A stretch of DNA of 31,246 nucleotides. It comes from a virus. The notes below the pieces were generated by a model. That model saw only the letters and a program-made list of their open reading frames with translations, had not been told where the DNA came from and searched no databases. Numbering within the stretch: position 1 is the first letter of the stretch; each line of letters starts with the position of its first letter. The position numbers and the translations under genes are program-made. The stretch spans positions 1 through 31,246 of the IMG/VR virus record IMGVR_UViG_3300032213_000771, one strand, 5' to 3'. This document shows, piece by piece, positions 14,586 through 22,451 of this stretch.

Positions 14586-14804
14586 TTATTTTTTTATAAC
14601 CTCTTTTAATAAATTTTTAATTTCCTGTAATTCGGTCTTTAAAGTATTTATTTGTTTAACCGCATTTCTTATTTCATCGCTTTGTTTTTCACGAGATTTA
14701 ATTCTATTCATATATAATTCATATTCTTTTTTATTGGTATTGATGATAGCATTAGATTTAGTATCTCTAACTAATGAATCATAACCTTGAACTTTTAATT
14801 TCAT
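14586..14804 (-). CDS. Small coiled-coil protein between fibre and DUF4815 genes
   Basis: This protein has 72 residues from the ATG at 14804, which follows the TAA of the giant gene after a single base. The frame can be extended to 14822, but that would lie inside the upstream gene. An N-terminal K-V-Q-G-Y-D-S-L-V-R-D-T-K-S-N-A-I-I-N-T motif is followed by a long charged helix (about 25-72) with heptad-like Leu/Ile, a probable coiled coil. Similar short proteins with 'L-x-R-D-x-x-S-x-A-I-I-N-T' openings occur beside fibre genes in T4-like cyanophages. A fibre connector or assembly chaperone is plausible, but no function is established. Confidence 0.65.
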   Translation of the reverse strand: MKLKVQGYDSLVRDTKSNAIINTNKKEYELYMNRIKSREKQSDEIRNAVKQINTLKTELQEIKNLLKEVIKK

Positions 14805-14805
14805 A

Positions 14806-17800
14806 TTAAGCTGCCAAAGCAATTCCTCTTAAATCTCTTATAATTGGAGGATAAGAAGAAATTGATCCTTTCATAACTATTTTAATTTGAAATGCTGTAA
14901 ATTGATTTATTCCTGTTGCAGAGTATTTGTATTCTTTAAATGTAAAATCATCTTCAGATGGTGTTACAGATATATCTTCATTACCATCCGTATTAAATGG
15001 TACCCACGATAAATCATTAATATTTCTTACTTCTGTAGAACTTGTAGCTCTATAGTAAACTTTTACCGAAGAACTCGACCTAATATTTTGAGTTAATCTA
15101 ATATCTAATGCTGTTGAATCATTTTCTAAAACAACAGGTCTAGTTAAATAAACTGCTGCTGATGATGTTCCTGTTGAATTAATATCAGATATATAATTTG
15201 GCGTATTACCTGAAGTAGGATTATTTAATCTATTTTGTACAGCAACCATGCTTATACGTTGAATGTCTAAAACAGGAGATAGTTTTGTATTTTCCGTTAA
15301 CAGAGATAAATTAACAAATAATGATTTGCTCCCTGCCATCTCATTAGTTTCATTTATAGAACTCGCTACTAATTGAGGAGAATTGAAGTAGATATTATTT
15401 CCTACATTTACATTAATAAAGTTTGAAATTGAAGATAGATTAAATTCTGTTTCTGAACCATGTACAGATTTGCCTGTAGTTGTTCTCATAGTATAGTATA
15501 TATTAGTTGAAGGTACAGTCAGAGTTGATAAATTTAAACAAGCAACATCAAATAATCTATTTTGAGTTACTGTAACTGTTGAGCCGCCAATATCTCCTGT
15601 AGCAGTTGCTGTGCCAGCCGTTGTAATATCATAACTATCTAAAGTTACGTTTGAAATACTTGTGTATGTTCCGTTAATTTGTGTATGTGTAATGCCATTA
15701 TATGTACCAGCAGCAACTCCAGCAATCGTAACATTGTTTGATGTTCCGTGCATACCGTGATTTCTATGAAATACTTTTATTACACCTGAACTATTTGTTG
15801 TTCTTAAAGAATTTGTAGGTAAAGTTTTTGTTAATAAAGTGTCATTAACCAGCGTAACTGTTCCTGTTACATTTTGAAATTCTGCTCTATTAATTTTAAA
15901 TTTTATATCTTCCATTTGTTCTGCTGTCCAAGTAGAACCATTTTGAGATTTAAACAAAACTCCAGCATAAGGATTTTCAGATATTGTTCTATCAGATCCT
16001 ATTTGAGTATCACCAAGTCTTGCAACAAAAGCATTATATTTGTTACAGTTACTTAATAAACAAAAGGAATATTCTGTTTTTTCTTGTAAATAAACTGGCG
16101 AAGGAAAAGTAAATTTAGTTGCAACAGTAGCATCATCGCTTATATTAACTTGACTAGGATTTAAAACAACTTCACCAAAAGGAACAATTGTACGAGAAGG
16201 ATAACCATTTACAACTTCTCTAATCTGTAATGTAACAGGAATGTTTTGATCTTTTGATTGAAAATAAGTTTCAATAGATGTTACAAATACACCACCAGTA
16301 TCATCTATTAAAAATGTTTGTGCTATTGGGTCGATCCATTGTATTACTTCTTGTGTTGTTCTTGTAGATGTTCTATTGATATTTCTAGTATCATTAACAG
16401 TTTGTCTAACTGTTTGAGGTTCTCTTGTTGACACTACTGTATTTTGTACTGTTTCTAAAGAACCTTTAGCAATATAATCGCCTTCCGCTGATGTTTCAAC
16501 GTCAGTGGATGAATTTGTAGCTGAACTTGTTAATCTGAATATTCTTTGGCCTGTTCTCCATCTAGGATTAGAACTATTTGTAGAATCTGGTATAGCAAAA
16601 GTTCCCGATACAGAACCATTTGCATCTGTTATTAAATTTCCACCTAAAGAACCGCCTGTTGGTGTAACATATGAAGTTATCGCAACATTATCAAAGTAAG
16701 AATAAACTCTTGTATTTGGTTTTAATCTTGTAGCTGTAAAGTTTATTGTTCTACTTCTAATAAATGGAATAAAAGCAACATTTATAACTTTATCTCCTAA
16801 AGACGTTCTCACTACTTGAGGAACTATAGAAGTTCTAATACCTGTTCTTGTTTGAGAAACTTGTTGAGTGGATGTTGTTGTTACGTCTTGTGCTAATACG
16901 GTCCAACCTCCAGCTCCTCTTCCATTACCAGCAACTTGATTTGCCCCTCTATAAATTCCACTTGTTGTTGATGTTTCACTTGGCGTTCCTTGCCAAAAAT
17001 CTTGCCATTCGTTCCATATTGTATCTATTTCTACACTTTCTAAATTAGGATTACCTAAATTAGAAACCATAGTATCAAAAGCGCCTTGTTCATTAATTAT
17101 TAAATCTGGCGATCTATTAGTTTCTTTCCATTCATCACCAGGAGGGTCAAGCGTAATAGAACCTGCCCACGTAAATACGTTAAAAGGATTAACATTGATA
17201 TATTTGCTAGCATAAGGTTGATTAATTAAAGTTGTTTCAGTATAAGGTAAAGTAATTAAATCTCCTGTTTTTTGGTAATTAGATGATGATCTATTTGTAT
17301 TTGTAACTGTAGTATTTCCTTCACTAGTAGCTTCGGTTAATTGTACAGATTCAGAATTAAACATTGGTCTAACATATCCGCCGGCCATGTCCATAGAAAC
17401 TTTATAATCTAAATTTCCTACATCACCTATACCATGACCTGTAAAATTATCTACAACAAATCCGTTTTTAAATCTATCAAATCCTTCAGCATCTTGTATT
17501 TGTAATGATTGAGCATTTGTTTCTAATAAAGATAACTGTGTATAATATTCAACATTTGAAATTCTTTTTTCTAAAGCACCAATGTCTCTCATTGTATATC
17601 TTTTGTTATCAATTTTTTCAATTTTTAAATCTGAAGTGTTTAGTGTATAAGGATTTAAATATATTGTATAAAGGTGCATAGCATTTTCAAGACCTTTAGG
17701 TATTTGTGGATTTAAAGCACTAGATCCTGAAACAACTTTAAAATTACCATCTTTATCTAAAAATATTTTATCTATTCTAGGTAAATAATATTCTAAATCT

Positions 17801-20800
17801 GTACTTAGATCAGAACCAAACTGTACCATATCTATAGTAGAAGCTCCTGTTCCACTATATTGTCTATCTTGTCCTGAACTTATTATTGTTGAAGCATCAT
17901 CAACTCTAGGTCTTAAATCCAAACAGTCTCTTAATTTATATGTTTTGCCTGTAGTATCAGAAGTATATTCAGGTATATTTGAGTAAGTAATAACGCCAGA
18001 ATAAGAATCTACATCAAAATAATCTCCTGAACCATGAGAAAAATAATCAAAGTTTATTAGTAATCGACCTGTAGGTATTATAGATCCTGTTTTTAATTTA
18101 ATTCTACCTATATCGTAAAAATTATCTCTTTGACCGTTATCTAATATAAATCTATTAGTTACATTTGTATCTGAGGTTGTAGCTGGTGTAGAAAAATTTG
18201 CTGACATGTAAATATTATTAATTACATATATGTCTGCTTTGCCTAAATTAATAATACCAGATTCTATTTCTGTTTGACTTGTTACATGTTTTGTAGAACT
18301 TGTATTTAAAGTTTTTGTTTTAGAACCAGCAACTGAACGACTAATAGTAGCTAATATTTTAATTTTAGCGTTAGAATAATTTGTTCCAAAATTTAAAGTT
18401 AAAGTTTTTCCTGTAGGCGAACCTCCTAAAGTAAATATAGCACTACCATTATGATTATTGCCCGAAAGACTTAATACATCTCCTACAGCTCCAGCTGTTG
18501 CTGAACCAATACTCATTATAGAAACTGAAAAATCTTTTTCGGTTAGACTAGAAAATATTTCGTTTGTGCCGGCAGTAATAGTAGCGCTACCTGAAGATAA
18601 TGTTGCTGTAAAATGTCGTCTTATTTTAAAATTTGTGTCTGTAATTCCACCATTAGCAGTTGTTTTTAATGTTTTAATAACATTATAAGGTAATTCAAAT
18701 ATTGAAATATTTTTATTAGAACCTTGTAATTTTCCTCTTTTTCTTACTGCTATAGTTTTTGTAGATACATCAGAAGCTCCTACGGCTGTTGACAATTCTA
18801 AACTTGTATTAGATGAAATAGATTCAACTATTCTAGTTATTGAACTTCCTGCGTCTGTAGTAAATGTAATATTATCTCCAATTCTTAATTCGGAGGTAAA
18901 TAGTGTACCGAATCCTGTTACTGCTGTTCCGTTATTAGCTACTGATAGTGAACCAAATATTGTATAATTATCTCCGTAAGTAGAATTTGTGGAAACATCA
19001 GCAGTGTATGTTGGAGAACCTGACATACCAATTTGTTTTACTGAAGTAAAATCAAAAGTTTGTACACCATTAAATCCATATCTATTATCTTGAATAACAG
19101 CTGTCAATGATGAAGAAGCTCCTGTTATTGTTTCACCAGCAACAAAAGTTCCAGTTACATTATTAAGTACCACAACTCCATGTGCAGCTGTTGGAGCTGA
19201 ACTATAAGCAGTTACGTTTATTGAAGATGTTCCTGTTGAATCGTATAATTGAAAAGTGTTTGTAGTAGGATTTTTTACTGTAAATACAGTTCCACTAGAA
19301 TAAGCAGCACTACTGATTGAGAACGAACCGCCAGTTAATGTAATTTGTTGTCCTTCTCTAAATGAATGTGAATTTAATGTTACAACACCTGGATTTGCAA
19401 CCGAAATACTAGTAACAGCTGAAGTTTTTATAGAATCTAAAGATTGAACATAACCATAAGCGCCTGAAGTGCCACCTGTTACTTTTTCTCCATCCGTAAA
19501 ATCTATTGCTGTTTTAATGTTTAAGTGTGTAAACATTTCTATATCAAATAGATAATGTTTGTAAACAGCACTTGTTAAAGAAGAACTAGCAAATATATTT
19601 GAACTTGCCGTTCCACTATTTAATTCAAATCCTCTTGATTTAGCTCTACCTATTTGCGGTACAGTTACTCCAACGGTTGATTGTTCTGTTCCTCTTGAAG
19701 AAGTTGCTATATCATACAAATTTACATTTTTAAAAGCTTCAATATCACTAGATATAAATCCTATATCAGGAGTACCGTAAACATTTGTAACATTAACATA
19801 ATTTTCTACATCAAATCTTGTATTAAAATTATTTTCAGAACTAAAATCTCTAGCTTTATCTACTTCTACATAAGAAGTTCCTAAAGTTTCTATTTCGTAG
19901 CCTTTAACATATGCTTTACCTGGACTTACACCAGCAGCTAATAATGTTTCATCGCCAAAAGGTGCTGTGTATATACCTCTATTATTTCCATCCAGTAAAT
20001 GTTCTCTCATGTCAATATCAAAACCTCTAATACTATAATCTCCAGATTCATCATACGTTCTTCTTGCCATATTATCTTCTAGTACAGCATAATTTGTTCT
20101 AGTAACCTGATTTAATCTAATACCATTTGATAATCTTAATAATTCAACAAAACTAGCGTCATCTGTTGATGTTAATGTTCTTTTAGCTAATGTTAAATCT
20201 ATTTTAAACCTATCAGCTCCTGGGGCATTTTCGTTTGATGAACCTTGAGCGTTATCAACTAAAGAAACATCATCATTTGATGTTACAAAACTTTCAGTTA
20301 TAGTTAATCCAATTCTATAACTAGGTGTATTTGTATATTTGTCTAATATTAAAGTTTGTTCTGTTACTGATACGTGAAATCCATTAATATAATAAACGCC
20401 AGCAGCAATGTTGGCAGCAGAACCAGTTGCTGTAGAATTTACAACAGCCGTAGCTAAAATTGAAGCACTACCTATTAGAGTAGCATTTATAGTTTCACCA
20501 GAAGAAAATGCTATTGATGTATTATCCGTTCCCGTTTTATTGTATTTTACATATAAAGTATCAGGATCTGTTCCATTATTTGCGACAGCATTAACACAAA
20601 TACCTATAACACCAGAAGTAACACCTGTTAATTGTTTACCAATATAATCTGATATTGAAGAATATGTTTTAGATGTAAGTTTAACAGCATAATAGTTTAA
20701 ATCAAATCCAATTTCACCTGGAATGACCATTGCTCCTTTTTCAAAAAGGTGATCAGATACTCTTTCAATTTGGTTTTGAAGAATTGTTTGAGATTGAGTT

Positions 20801-20913
20801 AGTTCTCTAGCTTGTACAGCGAATGCTGGTCTGTATAGTATTCTATGAAACTTTTTTGACTCATTATAATCATCAAAATAAGGCTTCTGCGTTGTCTTTA
20901 TTGGACTTGGCAT
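14806..20913 (-). CDS. Giant virion structural protein, DUF4815-containing baseplate/fibre protein
   Basis: This 2035-aa protein opens with the DUF4815-type sequence (Y-F-D-D-Y-N-E-S-K-K-F-H-R-I-L-Y-R-P, A-V-Q-A-R-E-L-T-Q-S-Q near residues 12-43) found in large baseplate or fibre proteins of marine T4-like phages. Further parts include a beta-sandwich near 500-560 (N-P-G-V-V-T-L-N-S-H-S-F) with a related domain near 1705-1780 (V-I-K-V-F-H-R-N-H-G-M). GETITG-type repeats occur near 475 and 585-605. A conserved block near 1525-1650 begins W-I-D-P-I-A-Q-T-F-L-I-D and includes I-R-E-V-V-N-G-Y-P-S. A C-terminal binding-like beta domain ends R-D-L-R-G-I-A-L-A-A. A strong Shine-Dalgarno sequence (TAGGGAGA) lies before the ATG. 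It is expected to be a peripheral baseplate or long-fibre component; its exact T4 counterpart (gp9/gp10 region) is not certain. Confidence 0.85.
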   Translation of the reverse strand: MPSPIKTTQKPYFDDYNESKKFHRILYRPAFAVQARELTQSQTILQNQIERVSDHLFEKGAMVIPGEIGFDLNYYAVKLTSKTYSSISDYIGKQLTGVTSGVIGICVNAVANNGTDPDTLYVKYNKTGTDNTSIAFSSGETINATLIGSASILATAVVNSTATGSAANIAAGVYYINGFHVSVTEQTLILDKYTNTPSYRIGLTITESFVTSNDDVSLVDNAQGSSNENAPGADRFKIDLTLAKRTLTSTDDASFVELLRLSNGIRLNQVTRTNYAVLEDNMARRTYDESGDYSIRGFDIDMREHLLDGNNRGIYTAPFGDETLLAAGVSPGKAYVKGYEIETLGTSYVEVDKARDFSSENNFNTRFDVENYVNVTNVYGTPDIGFISSDIEAFKNVNLYDIATSSRGTEQSTVGVTVPQIGRAKSRGFELNSGTASSNIFASSSLTSAVYKHYLFDIEMFTHLNIKTAIDFTDGEKVTGGTSGAYGYVQSLDSIKTSAVTSISVANPGVVTLNSHSFREGQQITLTGGSFSISSAAYSSGTVFTVKNPTTNTFQLYDSTGTSSINVTAYSSAPTAAHGVVVLNNVTGTFVAGETITGASSSLTAVIQDNRYGFNGVQTFDFTSVKQIGMSGSPTYTADVSTNSTYGDNYTIFGSLSVANNGTAVTGFGTLFTSELRIGDNITFTTDAGSSITRIVESISSNTSLELSTAVGASDVSTKTIAVRKRGKLQGSNKNISIFELPYNVIKTLKTTANGGITDTNFKIRRHFTATLSSGSATITAGTNEIFSSLTEKDFSVSIMSIGSATAGAVGDVLSLSGNNHNGSAIFTLGGSPTGKTLTLNFGTNYSNAKIKILATISRSVAGSKTKTLNTSSTKHVTSQTEIESGIINLGKADIYVINNIYMSANFSTPATTSDTNVTNRFILDNGQRDNFYDIGRIKLKTGSIIPTGRLLINFDYFSHGSGDYFDVDSYSGVITYSNIPEYTSDTTGKTYKLRDCLDLRPRVDDASTIISSGQDRQYSGTGASTIDMVQFGSDLSTDLEYYLPRIDKIFLDKDGNFKVVSGSSALNPQIPKGLENAMHLYTIYLNPYTLNTSDLKIEKIDNKRYTMRDIGALEKRISNVEYYTQLSLLETNAQSLQIQDAEGFDRFKNGFVVDNFTGHGIGDVGNLDYKVSMDMAGGYVRPMFNSESVQLTEATSEGNTTVTNTNRSSSNYQKTGDLITLPYTETTLINQPYASKYINVNPFNVFTWAGSITLDPPGDEWKETNRSPDLIINEQGAFDTMVSNLGNPNLESVEIDTIWNEWQDFWQGTPSETSTTSGIYRGANQVAGNGRGAGGWTVLAQDVTTTSTQQVSQTRTGIRTSIVPQVVRTSLGDKVINVAFIPFIRSRTINFTATRLKPNTRVYSYFDNVAITSYVTPTGGSLGGNLITDANGSVSGTFAIPDSTNSSNPRWRTGQRIFRLTSSATNSSTDVETSAEGDYIAKGSLETVQNTVVSTREPQTVRQTVNDTRNINRTSTRTTQEVIQWIDPIAQTFLIDDTGGVFVTSIETYFQSKDQNIPVTLQIREVVNGYPSRTIVPFGEVVLNPSQVNISDDATVATKFTFPSPVYLQEKTEYSFCLLSNCNKYNAFVARLGDTQIGSDRTISENPYAGVLFKSQNGSTWTAEQMEDIKFKINRAEFQNVTGTVTLVNDTLLTKTLPTNSLRTTNSSGVIKVFHRNHGMHGTSNNVTIAGVAAGTYNGITHTQINGTYTSISNVTLDSYDITTAGTATATGDIGGSTVTVTQNRLFDVACLNLSTLTVPSTNIYYTMRTTTGKSVHGSETEFNLSSISNFINVNVGNNIYFNSPQLVASSINETNEMAGSKSLFVNLSLLTENTKLSPVLDIQRISMVAVQNRLNNPTSGNTPNYISDINSTGTSSAAVYLTRPVVLENDSTALDIRLTQNIRSSSSVKVYYRATSSTEVRNINDLSWVPFNTDGNEDISVTPSEDDFTFKEYKYSATGINQFTAFQIKIVMKGSISSYPPIIRDLRGIALAA

Positions 20914-20921
20914 ATTTCTCC

Positions 20922-22391
20922 CTAAAACTCAATTACTAATTTGATATTTTCAGTTTGGTCGGCTGCTCTTGTTATTGGTGCTCTGTTTTCAATATATAAA
21001 ACATCACCTCTATGTCTGTCCAATTCTGATCCTTTATAACCATTTGTAAATGTAATTTGATCAGCAGTTTCACTTGCTACCGAACTCGGTGTACCTGTAG
21101 CACTTGAAGTTGCTCCTGTGATAACATTTACTCCACTAAATGCTGTTAAATTTCCATTACTATCAACACCTTCATCATTAAATTTAGTTTGTATGTAATG
21201 TAATATTCTATTAGTAGCGTCCCACTCAACAACTTTACCTACAGCACCTGTTGTTGCTTGAGTAATTTTTTCATCAACTTGAAAAGTTCCTGGAGTTGGT
21301 GAAGAAGCAAATCTAACTGCTTTTGTTGCTCTTAATGTTGTAGAACTAGCAACGGTTCCGCCAGAATATGGATCTCTTAATAATACTATTCTTCTAAAAT
21401 CGTTTTGAGCAGTAAAGTCTCCTGTATTTGATGATTCTGTTCCTTCTAAATTTACGTTTAACATTACAAAGAATCCACCTAATTCTTTTACAGCATCATA
21501 ACCATGGCCACCTTTTGGTTCAATAATACAATCTATTTCAGAACCAGATAAACCTGTAGCACCAGCAGAAACTATATCTGCGTTACGAATGTAAGCAATT
21601 GTATAACCTGTTCCAACGTTTGTAATTGTAACTGATGCAACTGCTCCACTTGAAACCACAACTGTAACTGTTCCTGAAGAACCATCTCCTCGAATTGGAA
21701 TACTTGTGTATGTTCCATTTGTTCCGCCTGAACCAGCAGATTTTATTTTAATTATATTAATAGCTCCATCAATAGCGGCTGATGATACTGTAGAGTTTGT
21801 TGATACAGCCATAAAATCTGTTGATAAAAAATTTGATTGTTGAGAAGCTGATAAGGTATACATATATTTCCATTTATATCCATCAGCAGTTGTTATAATA
21901 TTAACAGAAGTGCCTGTTGGTTCTGTTGTTGAAGATGCGTTATTATTATTATCTAAACATTTATAAACGTTTCTAGCAGCAGTTAAAACATAAAACGTAG
22001 CATCAAATAAAGTTGTTGAACCACTATTTGAAGTTTGAGTTGATGTTGTTCCTGTAATTCTGTTACCATAATCGTGTCTGTAAATATCGTAAGTTGTTCC
22101 TGTTGTCCAGTTTCTTCTAGGTATTACATAAGAAACGTCAGATGATGTTATTTTTTTTACAGCAAGCAAATCGTCAAACGTATTAAACTCTTGTAATACA
22201 CTATCCGAAGGAGTGATAGAAGCACTATCTGTTCCTAAATTTTCTGTTCTTAAATCACCTCTTGTTTGAGTAGCCCAAGCTTGTGGTCTACCTATTCCTA
22301 GGTAATAAATGTTTGGAGAAGATTCCGAAAAAGACTCGGAAAATTGTTCACTGTTGTGTATTCTAAACTTATTTGTTATAATTGCTGGCAT
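20922..22391 (-). CDS. Baseplate wedge protein gp8-like
   Basis: This 489-aa protein begins M-P-A-I-I-T-N-K-F-R-I-H-N-S-E-Q-F and contains I-Y-Y-L-G-I-G-R-P-Q-A-W near 28-39 and S-Y-V-I-P-R-R-N-W-T-T-G-T near 86-98. It also has D-A-T-F-Y-V-L and T-A-D-G-Y-K-W-K-Y-M-Y-T-L near 167-179. These motifs are typical of cyanophage proteins annotated as the gp8 baseplate wedge subunit. It is longer than T4 gp8 (334 aa). The C-terminal part has G-T-G-Y-T and I-T-G-A-T-S-S-type repeats shared with the neighbouring structural genes. Two TATAAATA late promoter motifs lie in the 60-base gap upstream, so this gene probably starts a strong late transcript together with the giant protein gene. Confidence 0.78.
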   Translation of the reverse strand: MPAIITNKFRIHNSEQFSESFSESSPNIYYLGIGRPQAWATQTRGDLRTENLGTDSASITPSDSVLQEFNTFDDLLAVKKITSSDVSYVIPRRNWTTGTTYDIYRHDYGNRITGTTSTQTSNSGSTTLFDATFYVLTAARNVYKCLDNNNNASSTTEPTGTSVNIITTADGYKWKYMYTLSASQQSNFLSTDFMAVSTNSTVSSAAIDGAINIIKIKSAGSGGTNGTYTSIPIRGDGSSGTVTVVVSSGAVASVTITNVGTGYTIAYIRNADIVSAGATGLSGSEIDCIIEPKGGHGYDAVKELGGFFVMLNVNLEGTESSNTGDFTAQNDFRRIVLLRDPYSGGTVASSTTLRATKAVRFASSPTPGTFQVDEKITQATTGAVGKVVEWDATNRILHYIQTKFNDEGVDSNGNLTAFSGVNVITGATSSATGTPSSVASETADQITFTNGYKGSELDRHRGDVLYIENRAPITRAADQTENIKLVIEF

Positions 22392-22409
22392 AGTTAATTT
22401 CTTTAGTTA

Positions 22410-22417
22410 TATTTATA
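22410..22417 (-). promoter_or_regulatory. T4-type late promoter motif (proximal)
   Basis: The minus strand reads TATAAATA 18 bases before the ATG of the gp8-like gene, inside the only sizeable gap between the structural genes. The short leader would still leave space for ribosome binding. It is paired with a second copy at 22439-22446. Confidence 0.6.
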
Positions 22418-22438
22418 CAAGTTTTTTAAACTCATTAT

Positions 22439-22446
22439 TATTTATA
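22439..22446 (-). promoter_or_regulatory. T4-type late promoter motif (distal)
   Basis: This second minus-strand TATAAATA lies 29 bases upstream of the first (start to start), between the structural gene ending at 22452 and the gp8-like gene. Two late promoter elements in a 60-base gap suggest high late expression of gp8-like and the giant DUF4815 protein. Confidence 0.6.
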
Positions 22447-22451
22447 CTCAT

